DNA from: Chelatococcus caeni
GTDB taxonomy: Bacteria; Pseudomonadota; Alphaproteobacteria; Rhizobiales; Beijerinckiaceae
NCBI RefSeq assembly: GCF_014196925.1
Contig: NZ_JACIEN010000001.1
Span: forward strand, 1,716,484-1,780,483
DNA length: 64,000 nt
Reading direction: 5' to 3'
The notes under the pieces were generated by a model. That model was not told the DNA's origin. It saw only the letters and a program-made list of their open reading frames with translations, and did no database searches. Below are positions 45,400 through 54,028 of the stretch, piece by piece (within the stretch, counting starts at the first letter, position 1; the number at the start of each line of letters is the position of its first letter). Both the position numbers and the translations under genes were made by a program.

Positions 45400-46851
45400 C
45401 TAGCCGTGCAGGATGGCCACCGTCTTCAGCACCGAGAAGCCGTAGAGCGCCTCGAACCCCTTCTCCCGGCCGTGGCCGGAGCGCTTGACGCCGCCGAAGG
45501 GCAGTTCGACGCCGCCGCCTGCGCCATAGTTGTTGATGAAGACCTGGCCGGACTTGAGCGCCCGCGCCATGCGCAGCTGGCGGCCGCCGTCGCGCGTCCA
45601 CACCCCCGCGACGAGGCCGAAGTCGGTGCCGTTGGCGATGCGCACGGCCTCCTCCTCGCCCTCGAAGGGGATGACGACCTGCACCGGGCCGAAGATCTCC
45701 TCCTGCGCCAGCCTGTGGTCGCCCGACACATTGGCGACGAGCGTCGGCCGCACGTAGCAGCCGCCGGCCGGCGCATCCGCCACGATGCCGCCCTCGCCGG
45801 CGATGGCGAGGCCGTCGGCCCTGGCAATGCCGATATAGCGCTCGACGATCTCCTTCTGCCGGGCCGAGACCATGGGGCCGACGTCGAGGTCCGCGAGCGC
45901 AGGCCCCACCTTCAGCGCCCGGTAGCGCTCCGCCATGCGCGCGACCACCTCGTCGAAGACGGCGCGCTCGACGAGGATGCGCGAGGAGGCCGAGCAGGTC
46001 TGGCCGGCGTTCTGGATGCCGGCATTGACGAGGAAGGGCAGCGCGACGTCGAGGTCGGCGTCCGCGAAGACGACCTGAGGCGACTTGCCGCCGAGCTCGA
46101 GCGTCACCGGCACCGCGTTCTTCGCCGCGGCGGCCTGCACCAGCGCGCCGGTCGCAACGGAGCCGGTGAAGGACAGGTGATGGACGCCGCGATGCGCCGA
46201 GAGCGCCGCTCCCGCCGCCTCGCCCGTGCCCGGCACGACGTTGAGCGCCCCGGCCGGCAGGCCCGCCTCCTGCGCGATATAGGCGAAGGCGAGCGCCGTC
46301 AGGCAGGCCTCCTCGGCCGGCTTCAGCACCGTCGCATTGCCCATGGCGAGCGCCGCGCCGACCGAGCGGCCGATGATCTGCATCGGGTAGTTCCACGGCA
46401 CGATATGGCCGGTGACGCCGTGCGGCTCGCGCAGGGTCAGCACCGTGTAGCCGTCGAGATAGGGAATGGTCTCGCCGTGCACCTTGTCGGCCGCGCCGCC
46501 GTAGAACTCGAGATAACGCGCCAGCGCCAGCGCATCGGCCTTCGCCTGTTTCAGCGGCTTGCCGACATCGAGCGCCTCGAGGCGGGCGAGCTCGTCCGCC
46601 TTCTCGGCGACAAGCCGCCCCATGGCCGAGAGGACGCGCCCGCGCTCGGTCGCCGTCATCCGGCCCCAGGCGCCGGACAGGGCCTCTTCCGCCGCGCCGA
46701 CCGCGGCGTCGACATCGCGGGCGCCGCCGGCGGCGATGCGCGCCAGTTCGCTGCCGTCGGAGGGATTGACGAGGGGAAGCGTCTCGCCGCTCGCCGGCGC
46801 CCGCCATTCGCCGGCGATGAGGACGCGGTCGGTCGCAAAGGCAGCAGTCAT
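45400..46851 (-). CDS. NAD-dependent aldehyde dehydrogenase (betaine-aldehyde/aminoaldehyde-like)
   Basis: A 483-aa aldehyde dehydrogenase. PWNYP is near residue 152, the general base Glu252 lies in LELGGKSPQ, the nucleophile Cys286 in NAGQTCSASSR, and the C-terminal VELPFGGVKRSGHGREKG is present. It resembles betaine/gamma-aminobutyraldehyde/succinate-semialdehyde types; the substrate is not resolved. ATG 46851 is chosen over GTG 46860. It is the last gene of the minus-strand transport and catabolic block, separated from the ABC ATPase by a family-E repeat. Confidence 0.87.
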   Translation of the reverse strand: MTAAFATDRVLIAGEWRAPASGETLPLVNPSDGSELARIAAGGARDVDAAVGAAEEALSGAWGRMTATERGRVLSAMGRLVAEKADELARLEALDVGKPLKQAKADALALARYLEFYGGAADKVHGETIPYLDGYTVLTLREPHGVTGHIVPWNYPMQIIGRSVGAALAMGNATVLKPAEEACLTALAFAYIAQEAGLPAGALNVVPGTGEAAGAALSAHRGVHHLSFTGSVATGALVQAAAAKNAVPVTLELGGKSPQVVFADADLDVALPFLVNAGIQNAGQTCSASSRILVERAVFDEVVARMAERYRALKVGPALADLDVGPMVSARQKEIVERYIGIARADGLAIAGEGGIVADAPAGGCYVRPTLVANVSGDHRLAQEEIFGPVQVVIPFEGEEEAVRIANGTDFGLVAGVWTRDGGRQLRMARALKSGQVFINNYGAGGGVELPFGGVKRSGHGREKGFEALYGFSVLKTVAILHG

Positions 46852-46891
46852 CTCGTTCACCCGTTCGCTGATCTGTCGCTGACGCTGTTCT

Positions 46892-46992
46892 AGAGCATTT
46901 TCCGCCGAAGTGGATACCGGTTCGGCGAAGAAAATGCTCTATTCTCAAAAAGATAGACGCTCTTTCCGATTTAATTGAATCGGAAAGAGCTA
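46892..46992. repeat. Family E repeat, intact copy 2
   Basis: A 101-bp element of two palindromes: AGAGCATTTTC...GAAAATGCTCT (46892-46942), and a hairpin GCTCTTTCCGATT-TAATTG-AATCGGAAAGAGC (46961-46992). AGAGCATTTTC-type repeats are common in Hyphomicrobiales genomes. It lies in the same orientation as the degenerate copy at 40642-40741. Confidence 0.8.
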
Positions 46993-47000
46993 TCGCCGCT

Positions 47001-48842
47001 TCAGCCGCCCGAGGGGACCTCGCCCGCCGCCGGGCCCGCCCCCGCCGGCCGCATGGCTCGCGCCGCGAGCGCCCGCGACAGATCGGGCGAGGCGGCGAGA
47101 AGCTCGCGCGTATAGGCGTGCCGAGGCGCCGCGAACACCTCCGCCGTCGGCCCCTCTTCCACGATCTGGCCGGCGCGCATGACGAGCACCCGGTCGGTGA
47201 TGGCACGCACCACCGTAAGGTCGTGCGAGATGAAGAGATAGGCGAGCCCGTGCTCCGCCTGCAGGTCGGCGAGAAGGTCGAGCACCTGGGCGCGGATGGA
47301 GACGTCGAGCGCCGACACCGGCTCGTCGAGGATGATGAGCGCCGGCCGCGTGATGAGAGCCCTTGCGATGGCGAGGCGCTGGCGCTGACCGCCGGAGAAC
47401 TCGTGCGGATATTTGTCCGCATCCTCCGGCCTGAGGCCGACGTCGCGCAGCACCGCGGCGATGCGTCGGTTGCGCTCGGCCGCGTCGATCTCCCCGCGCA
47501 GGAGATGGAGCGGCTCGGCGACGAGCCGGCCGGCCTTGTGGCGTGGATCGAAGGAGCCGTAGGGATCCTGGAACACCACCTGCACGGCCCGCCGCATGGC
47601 GGTGAGATCGGCGGCGGAGAAATCGGCGAAGGAGCGGCCGCGGAACAGCACGGCCCCGCCCTGCGGCGGCTCCAGCGCCATGAGCGTGCGCGCCAGGGTC
47701 GACTTGCCGCAGCCGGATTCGCCGACGAGGCCGACGCTTTCACCCGGCCGGACGGCGAGGCTCACGGCATCGACCGCGCGCCGCTTCTCGGGCGCCTTGA
47801 ACAGCGACCGGCGCCGGCCGCGGTATTCACGGACGACGGACTGCGCAACAAGGATAGGAGTGCCTGGTCCCTCCTCTCGGCGAGAGGGTGACGGATACGG
47901 CTGATCCCTCCCCTTCAGGGGAGGGTGGCTCGCGCCTCTCGGCGCGAGACGGGTGGGGTCCGGGCTGGGAGCAGTGCCCTCGACGGCAGCCGCGCCGCCC
48001 CCTCCGTCGCCGCTATGCGGCGCCACCTCCCCCTCACGGGGGAGGATCGGTGGCGCCGTCAACTTGCGCCGCGCCGGCACGTGGGTCGATGCTTCCAGCA
48101 GCGCCTTCGAATAGGGATGCCGCATGCCGGAGAAGAAGGCCGCCGTCGTGCCCTCCTCCACCACCTCGCCGTGGCGCATGACGGTGACGCGGTCGGCCAT
48201 CTCGGCGACGACGGCAAGGTCGTGGGTGATCATGAGGAGGCTCGTGCCCTCCTCGGCCACCAGCTCGCGCATCAGTTCGAGGATCTGGGCCTGCGTCGTC
48301 ACGTCGAGCGCCGTCGTCGGCTCGTCGGCGATGATGAGCTTGGGCTTCAGCGCCACCGCCATGGCGATGACGACGCGCTGGCGCTGGCCGCCGGAGAGCT
48401 CGTGCGGATAACGGTCGAGCGGGAAGCGCGACGGCGGCAGGCCGACCCGCTCCAGCGCCTGCCCGGCCCAGGCCGTGCATTCGGCGCGCCGGGCGCCGAG
48501 GTGCTGGGCAAAGCACTCCGCCACCTGCGCGCCGATGGTCTTCAGCGGGTTGAGCGCCGTCATCGGCTCCTGGAAGACCATGCCGATGTCGCGCCCGCGC
48601 AAGGCGCACATCTGCGCTTCGCTCTTGGAAAGAAGGTCCTCGCCGTCGAGCAGGATGCGCCCGCGCGCCTGCGCACCACGCGGCATGAGCTGCATCGCCG
48701 CGAGCGCCGTCATGGACTTGCCCGAGCCGGATTCGCCGACGAGCCCGAGGATCTCGCCCTCGCCCACCGAGAGCGAGACCCCCTTGAGGATCGGCAGGCC
48801 GTAGATGGAAAGGTCGAGCCCCTCGACGCTGAACATGGTCAT
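47001..48842 (-). CDS. Fused two-domain peptide/opine-type ABC transporter ATPase with repeat-derived linker
   Basis: A 613-aa fusion of the two nucleotide-binding subunits (DppD-DppF order). Domain 1: Walker A GESGSGKS at 36-43, signature LSGGQRQR from 149, Walker B IIADEP at 170-175, switch His207. Domain 2: Walker A GESGCGKS at 374-381, FSGGQRQR from 482, IILDEP at 503-508, His540. Residues ~265-313, in the linker, are encoded by a family-A repeat (Pro/Gly/Arg rich, e.g. [19 protein letters not shown]), making the linker some 50 residues longer than expected. Both domains are intact. ATG follows the permease gene by three bases. Confidence 0.93.
   Translation of the reverse strand: MTMFSVEGLDLSIYGLPILKGVSLSVGEGEILGLVGESGSGKSMTALAAMQLMPRGAQARGRILLDGEDLLSKSEAQMCALRGRDIGMVFQEPMTALNPLKTIGAQVAECFAQHLGARRAECTAWAGQALERVGLPPSRFPLDRYPHELSGGQRQRVVIAMAVALKPKLIIADEPTTALDVTTQAQILELMRELVAEEGTSLLMITHDLAVVAEMADRVTVMRHGEVVEEGTTAAFFSGMRHPYSKALLEASTHVPARRKLTAPPILPREGEVAPHSGDGGGGAAAVEGTAPSPDPTRLAPRGASHPPLKGRDQPYPSPSRREEGPGTPILVAQSVVREYRGRRRSLFKAPEKRRAVDAVSLAVRPGESVGLVGESGCGKSTLARTLMALEPPQGGAVLFRGRSFADFSAADLTAMRRAVQVVFQDPYGSFDPRHKAGRLVAEPLHLLRGEIDAAERNRRIAAVLRDVGLRPEDADKYPHEFSGGQRQRLAIARALITRPALIILDEPVSALDVSIRAQVLDLLADLQAEHGLAYLFISHDLTVVRAITDRVLVMRAGQIVEEGPTAEVFAAPRHAYTRELLAASPDLSRALAARAMRPAGAGPAAGEVPSGG
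47903..48048 (+). repeat. Family A repeat inserted in frame in the ABC ATPase gene
   Basis: A 146-bp element, GATCCCTCCCC... to ...GGGGGAGGATC, on the strand opposite to the gene. Hairpins CCCTCCCCTTCAGGGGAGGG, TCGCGCCTCTCGGCGCGA, CGCCGCTATGCGGCG and CCTCCCCCTCACGGGGGAGG are all kept. It has no stop in the gene frame. Just left of it, 47868-47890, lies another short C/G-rich hairpin that is translated too. Confidence 0.9.
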
Positions 48843-48845
48843 GGC

Positions 48846-49706
48846 TCAGCGCTCCCGGGCAAGGCGCGGGTCGAGCAGGTCGCGCAACCCGTCGCCGAGG
48901 AGGTTGAGGCCCATCACCGTGACGACGATGGCAAGGCCGGGCACCAGCGCAAGGCGCGGCGCGAGCGCCATCAGCGTCTGCGCCTCGTTGAGCATGCGCC
49001 CCCAGCTCGGCGCCGGCGGCTGCACGCCGAGCCCGACATAGGACAGGGCCGCCTCGGCCAGCACGCCGAGCGAGAGCTGGATGGTGGCCTGCACGATGAC
49101 GAGGCTCAGCATGTTGGGCAGGATGTGCTCGAGGGTGATGAGCCCGCCGCCCTTGCCGGCGACGCGCGCCGCCATGACGAACTCGCGCGTCCACAGGGGC
49201 AGCGCCGCGCCATAGGCGAGCCGCGCGAAGACCGGCACGTTGAAGATGCCGATGGCGACCATGGCGTTGATGGCGCCGGGGCCGAAGATGTCGCGCAGCA
49301 TGATGGCGATGATGAGCGCCGGGAAGGCGAAGACGAAGTCGTTCGCCCGCATCACCGCCTCGCCGACGAGGCCGCGCCGCGCCGCGGCGAGGAGCCCGAG
49401 CGGCACGCCGAGCCCGAGCCCGATGCCCACCGCGACGAAGGACACGGCCATCGACGTGACCGCCCCGTGCATGATCATCGACAGGACGTCGCGGCCGTAC
49501 TGGTCGGTGCCGAGCCAGTGCGTCGCCGAGGGCGGCTGCAGCTTGCGGGCGATGTCGAGCACCGTCGGGTCGTGCGGCGTCCAGACGAAGGACAGGAGCG
49601 CCATCGCGGCAACGACGAGCGAGATCGCGGCGCCGAGGAGGAAGCTCGGGTGGCCGAGCGCGCGGGCGGCGAGGCTGCGCCGGCCGGCGGCCATGGTCGC
49701 GCTCAT
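48846..49706 (-). CDS. Peptide/nickel-type ABC transporter permease (DppC family)
   Basis: A 286-aa permease with about six membrane segments. The DppC signature HWLGTDQYGRDVLSMIMHGA is near residue 63, and the EAA loop AARVAGKGGGLITLEHILPNM near 185, with YVGLGVQPPAPSWGRML following. ATG 49706 overlaps the upstream permease stop by four bases. Part of a complete five-domain import system with its neighbours. Confidence 0.92.
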   Translation of the reverse strand: MSATMAAGRRSLAARALGHPSFLLGAAISLVVAAMALLSFVWTPHDPTVLDIARKLQPPSATHWLGTDQYGRDVLSMIMHGAVTSMAVSFVAVGIGLGLGVPLGLLAAARRGLVGEAVMRANDFVFAFPALIIAIMLRDIFGPGAINAMVAIGIFNVPVFARLAYGAALPLWTREFVMAARVAGKGGGLITLEHILPNMLSLVIVQATIQLSLGVLAEAALSYVGLGVQPPAPSWGRMLNEAQTLMALAPRLALVPGLAIVVTVMGLNLLGDGLRDLLDPRLARER

Positions 49707-50650
49707 GCCCGCCTCCTCAGGCGCGGATCGACGGCGGCATAGGCCACCTCGACGAGGAAGTTGACGATGACCACGCTCGCGACGAGCAGCATCACGATGC
49801 TCTTGACCACGATGAGGTCGCGCTGGGTGATGGCCTGGAAGACGAGGCGGCCGAGGCCCGGCAGGAAGAAGACATTCTCGATGATGATGGTGCCGGCGAG
49901 CAGGAACGAGAACTGCAGGCCCATGATGGTGAGCACGGGGATGAGCGCGTTGCGCAGGGCGTGCCGGCGCACCACCTCGCTCCGGCTCAAGCCCTTGGCA
50001 CGGGCGGTGCGCACGTAGTCCTCGCCGAGCGCGTCGATGAGGGAGGAGCGCATCACGCGGGCGAGGATCGACGCCTGCGGCAGAGCGAGCGCCACCGCCG
50101 GCAGGATGAGCGAACGCCCCGCCGGCCACAGGCCCGCCCCCCAGCCGGGAAAGCCGCCGGCGGGCAGGAGCCGGAGGCTCACCGCGAAGACGAAGACGAG
50201 CAGCATGGCGAACCAGAAGTTCGGCACCGCGATGCCGACCTGCGTCGCCGCCATGATGCCGACATCGGCGGGCCCGTTGCGCCGCGCCGCGGCGAGCGCG
50301 CCGACGGGAACGGCGATGAGCACCGTGAGAAGCAGCGAGATGGCGGCGAGCGGCAGGCTGACCCACAGGCGCTGCGCGACGAGCTCGCCGACAGGCACGG
50401 AATAGGTATAGCTGCGGCCGAGATCCCCCTGGACGAAGCCGGCGACCCAGGCGGCATAGCGCTCCGGCGCTGGCCGATCGAGCCCGAAATCGGCCCTGAG
50501 CGCGGCAAGGGTATCCGGCCGCGCATTGGTGCCGAGCATGATCTCGGCCGGATCGCCGGGCAGCACCTCCATCACCGCGAAGATCACGACCGAGGCGATG
50601 ACGAGCGTCGCGGCGAGCGATGCGAGACGCTTGGCGAGATAGACGAGCAT
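49703..50650 (-). CDS. Peptide/nickel-type ABC transporter permease (DppB family)
   Basis: A 315-aa permease starting MLVYLAKRLASLAATLVIASVVIF, with the typical first helix, PGDPAEIMLGTNA, LGRSYTYSVPVGELVAQRL and the EAA region ARAKGLSRSEVVRRHALRNALIPVLT. Six hydrophobic segments. The gene order binding protein, DppB, DppC, fused ATPase is the usual one. Confidence 0.92.
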   Translation of the reverse strand: MLVYLAKRLASLAATLVIASVVIFAVMEVLPGDPAEIMLGTNARPDTLAALRADFGLDRPAPERYAAWVAGFVQGDLGRSYTYSVPVGELVAQRLWVSLPLAAISLLLTVLIAVPVGALAAARRNGPADVGIMAATQVGIAVPNFWFAMLLVFVFAVSLRLLPAGGFPGWGAGLWPAGRSLILPAVALALPQASILARVMRSSLIDALGEDYVRTARAKGLSRSEVVRRHALRNALIPVLTIMGLQFSFLLAGTIIIENVFFLPGLGRLVFQAITQRDLIVVKSIVMLLVASVVIVNFLVEVAYAAVDPRLRRRA

Positions 50651-50737
50651 CAGGTCAGCCCCACCTGAACGTCGCTATCGACGGCAGTCCGACTGCTTCG
50701 CTTCGCGAGCGGACGTCAGCGATGCGAGCAACGCGAT

Positions 50738-50880
50738 CCCCCTCCCCCCGCTTGCGGCGGGGAGGGGCTAGGGGTGGGGGGCACGCGTGCGCAATCGTCG
50801 ACAATTCCGGGAAACATCTGCCTGCGGCACCGCCCCCCACCCCGACCCTCCCCACCACTTCGTGGGGGGAGGGAGAAGGG
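50738..50880. repeat. Palindromic repeat family D, copy 2
   Basis: A ~140-bp element between the binding-protein and permease genes. It has terminal hairpins CCTCCCCCCGCTTGCGGCGGGGAGG and CCTCCCCACCACTTCGTGGGGGGAGG, and inner pairing arms AGGGGTGGGGGGC and CCGCCCCCCACCCC. It resembles 9350-9458. The 270-base gap 50651-50920 holds nothing else recognised. Confidence 0.75.
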
Positions 50881-50920
50881 GACGCCGCGCGCGGGGAGCC
50901 GGACACGACCGAGATCACTG

Positions 50921-52420
50921 CTACTCGCGCCACTTGGCTTCCGTCAGGTCGTTGGCCGGCACCGGCGTGTTCTCCCACAGGCCCTCGAGCCGCGCGTCCC
51001 AGATGCCGATCTTGGGCAGGAGGAACAGCCAGGCGTTGACGGCGTCGTCCGCCAGCTTCTCCTGCAGCTGGCCGAGGAGCGCGAGCCGCTCGCTCTCGTC
51101 GGTCGAGGCGACGAAGCGCTCGTAGAGCGCGCGGTATTCCGGGTCCTTGTAGCCGAAGTAATAGTCGTCGCGGGCGTAGATATCGAGATCGAGCGGCTCC
51201 ACGTGGCTCACGACGGTCATGTCGAAGTTCTTGTTGCGGAAAACCTCGCTCAGCCACTGCGCCCATTCCATCGGCACGATCTCGACCGAGATGCCGACGT
51301 TGCGCAGTTGCGCCGCCAGCACCTCGCCGCCGCGGCGGGCATAGTCCGGCGGCGGCAGCACGAGCCGGACGGAGAGGTTCTCCGCCCCCGCCTCCTTCAG
51401 GAGCGCCTTCGCCTTCTCGGGATCGAACGGATACTTGCCGGTGAGATCGACATAGCCCTTGTCCTGCGGCGCGAAATGCGAGCCGATGGGCTTGCCGTAG
51501 CCGTACATGGCGCCCTCGACCAACGCCTTGCGGTCGACGGCGTGGGAGACGGCGCGGCGCACGCGGATGTCGTCGAAGGGCTTCTTGCCGTTGTTCATGG
51601 CAAGCACGGTCTTGCCCTCGGTGTCGCCGACGACGACCGTGAAGCGCGGGTCGGCCTCGAACTGCGGCACGTTCTCCGGCGCGGGGAAGATCGGGAACGC
51701 GTCGACATCGCCGGCCATCAGCGCCGCGAAGGAGGCGGTCGGGTCGCCGATGATCTTGAAGGTCGCCTTCTCGAGGGCGACGGGCTCGCCCCAATAGCCG
51801 TCGCTGCGCGTCAGCGTGACGTGGTCGCCCTTCACCCATTCGGCGAGCTTGAAGGGACCGGTGCCGACAGGCGTCGTCTTGTTGTCGGCGGCGCTCTCAG
51901 GCGCCACGATGACGGCCGCGGCCCAGCCGAGGCTGAACGGCAGGCTGCCGCTCGGGCGCTTCAGCGTGATCCGCACCGTCTGTGGGTCCACCACCTCGAC
52001 GGTGTCGATGGGCTCGAAAAGGCCTTTCTGCGGGTTGACGCTGTCGGCCGCGCGCGCCCTGTCGAGCGAGAACTTCACGTCCTCGGCGTCGAAGGTCGTG
52101 CCGTCGTGGAACTTCACGCCCTGCCGCAGGTGGAAGGTGTAGACCTTGCCGTCCTCCGACACCTCCCAGCGCTCGGCGAGCGAGGGCTTCACCGTCCCGT
52201 CGCGGTCGATGCGCGTCAGGCCCTGGAAGACGTTGTTGTAGACGATCTCCGCGATCGCCGCCGCGGCGCCCGCGGTCGGGTCGAGATGCGGCGGCTCGAG
52301 CCGGATGCCGAGAATGACGTCGGTCCGCGCCGCCAGGGCCGGCGTGCCGAGGAGGATGCCGGCCGATACGGCGGCAGCGGCCGTCCCCCTCACCAGATGC
52401 TGCATCAGACGGCGATACAT
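50921..52420 (-). CDS. Extracellular solute-binding protein family 5 (peptide-type ABC receptor)
   Basis: A 499-aa periplasmic receptor with a signal sequence of ~30 residues (ending TPALA-A). SBP family 5 features include LDPTAGAAAAIAEIVYNNVFQGLTRIDRDGTVKPSLAERWEVSEDGKVYTFHLRQGVKFHDG and VGTGPFKLAEWVKGD. Ligands of this family range from peptides to opines, sugars and nickel; the ligand here is unknown. ATG 52420 is chosen; the frame runs upstream through a repeat. The M20 deacylase just upstream suggests an N-acylated or amide-linked substrate. Confidence 0.9.
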   Translation of the reverse strand: MYRRLMQHLVRGTAAAAVSAGILLGTPALAARTDVILGIRLEPPHLDPTAGAAAAIAEIVYNNVFQGLTRIDRDGTVKPSLAERWEVSEDGKVYTFHLRQGVKFHDGTTFDAEDVKFSLDRARAADSVNPQKGLFEPIDTVEVVDPQTVRITLKRPSGSLPFSLGWAAAVIVAPESAADNKTTPVGTGPFKLAEWVKGDHVTLTRSDGYWGEPVALEKATFKIIGDPTASFAALMAGDVDAFPIFPAPENVPQFEADPRFTVVVGDTEGKTVLAMNNGKKPFDDIRVRRAVSHAVDRKALVEGAMYGYGKPIGSHFAPQDKGYVDLTGKYPFDPEKAKALLKEAGAENLSVRLVLPPPDYARRGGEVLAAQLRNVGISVEIVPMEWAQWLSEVFRNKNFDMTVVSHVEPLDLDIYARDDYYFGYKDPEYRALYERFVASTDESERLALLGQLQEKLADDAVNAWLFLLPKIGIWDARLEGLWENTPVPANDLTEAKWRE

Positions 52421-52480
52421 TCCGGCCCCTCCTTCGTCGCAAGGTCTTTTGTTGTCCATATCATGCCAGGCACGCCTTTC

Positions 52481-52626
52481 GTCATGGCCGGGCTCGTCCT
52501 CGCAAGTCGGGCTTGCCCGACTTGCGACACTTCCCGTAAGCGCAGCGCGTATCCGCGCTGCATTGCCATCCACGCCTTCTGCACAGGCTGCAGGGCGTGG
52601 ATGCCCGCGACAAGCGCGGCCATGAC
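52481..52626. repeat. Family B repeat with nested hairpin module, copy 4
   Basis: A 146-bp element between GTCATGGCCGGGC and GGCCATGAC. Compared with the ordinary ~89-bp form it carries an extra ~60-bp module (52501-52560) made of two hairpins: GCAAGTCGGGC-TT-GCCCGACTTGC, and GCAGCGCG-TAT-CCGCGCTGC. The module sits exactly between the left hairpin and GCCATCCACGCC. Confidence 0.85.
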
Positions 52627-52644
52627 GGCGGGTGCACAACACGC

Positions 52645-53925
52645 TCACGCCTTGCCGCCGCCTTCCAGAAGCTCATGCAAGGCGCGCGCCATGACCCTCG
52701 CCGAATCGACCATGTCGTCGATGCCGACATACTCGTCCGGCTGGTGCGCCAGGTCGAGGATGCCGGGGCCGTAGGCGATGCAGTCCTTCAGCCGGCCGAT
52801 GCGGTCGACGTGCTTCTGGTCGTAGGTGCCGGGCGAGACGACGTAGCTCGGCTCCCGGCCCATGACCTCACGGATGCCGCCTGCGACAGCCTGCACCACG
52901 GGCGCCTCGCGATCGGTCATCGTCGGCTGCACCTCGAACAGGTCCTCGATGGCGTAGGAGAAGTCCTTCCGCTCCCCGGCCAGCCGGTCGAGGATGCCGA
53001 CTACCTCGGCCTTCACGTCCTCGATCCGCTCTTCCATGAGGAAGCGGCGGTCGATGACCATGCGCGCGGAATCCGGCACGCAGGGCGACGGCAGGCCGTC
53101 ATAGTCCTCGCCTTGCCCGCCGTGGATGGAATTGATGTTGAGGGTCGAGCTGCGCGCGCCCGGCGGGATCACGGGCATCGCCGTGCGGCGCGCGGCGAGC
53201 GCCGGGATAAGCTCGCATTCGAAGGCGTTGAGGACTGCTCCCATATGGCGCACGGCGCAATCGCCGAGGAAGGGCATGGAGCCGTGCGCGATGCGGCCCT
53301 TGGTCTCGATCTTCGCCCACCACACGCCGCGGTGGCCGAGGCAGATGCAGTCCTTGTTGAGCGGCTCGGGAATGATGACGTGGTCGACGCGCGGCTTCGA
53401 GAAGAAGCCCTTGCCCGCAAGATAGGCGACGCCGCCGTAGCCGCCCGATTCCTCGTCGGCCGTGCCGGAGATCTCGATGGCGCCGGGAAAACCGGGCATG
53501 AGATCGATGAAGGCCTCCGCCGCGATGATGGAGGCGGCGAGCCCCCCCTTCATGTCGCAGGCGCCGCGGCCATAGACCTTGCCGTCTTCGATCTGCCCGC
53601 CGAAGGGGTCACGCGTCCAGCCCGCTCCGGCCTCGACGACGTCGATATGGGAATTGAAGTGGACGCAGGGCCCCGGCCGGGCGCCCTCCTTGCGCGCGAC
53701 GACGTTCCAGCGCGGATAGCGGTCGCTGTCGCCGGGCGTTCCTTCCGCGCGGACATAGGCGATGTCGAAGCCGCGCCGGCGTAGCCGCTCGCCGACGAAT
53801 TCGGCGCAGTCGAGGTAATTCTCCCCCGGCGGGTTGACCGTCGGGATGCGGATCAGGTCGGCCGTCAGGGCGGCCAGCTCATCGCGCCGGTCTTGAACGG
53901 CTTGAAGGACGTCTCGGATCGACAT
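52645..53925 (-). CDS. M20-family deacylase (ArgE/DapE-like)
   Basis: A 426-aa cytoplasmic metallo-amidohydrolase. Di-zinc motifs are FNSHIDVV (His, Asp), YGRGACDMKGG (bridging Asp), GTADEESGG (catalytic and ligand Glu pair), PEPLNKD, and the C-terminal LAHQPDEYV. It cleaves N-acyl groups from an amino acid or related compound; the specific substrate is open. It lies between the TRAP transporter and the peptide-type ABC transporter genes, all on one strand, and probably processes an imported compound. Confidence 0.88.
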   Translation of the reverse strand: MSIRDVLQAVQDRRDELAALTADLIRIPTVNPPGENYLDCAEFVGERLRRRGFDIAYVRAEGTPGDSDRYPRWNVVARKEGARPGPCVHFNSHIDVVEAGAGWTRDPFGGQIEDGKVYGRGACDMKGGLAASIIAAEAFIDLMPGFPGAIEISGTADEESGGYGGVAYLAGKGFFSKPRVDHVIIPEPLNKDCICLGHRGVWWAKIETKGRIAHGSMPFLGDCAVRHMGAVLNAFECELIPALAARRTAMPVIPPGARSSTLNINSIHGGQGEDYDGLPSPCVPDSARMVIDRRFLMEERIEDVKAEVVGILDRLAGERKDFSYAIEDLFEVQPTMTDREAPVVQAVAGGIREVMGREPSYVVSPGTYDQKHVDRIGRLKDCIAYGPGILDLAHQPDEYVGIDDMVDSARVMARALHELLEGGGKA

Positions 53926-54028
53926 GACCGTCTCGGATCGATTGGGCCCGGCATGGTTTCACCACGCCGGGCCACCTGCAAGACGGTTTTCGTTTGTACG
54001 CACACGTTTTCGGGAAACTTTCGCATCC

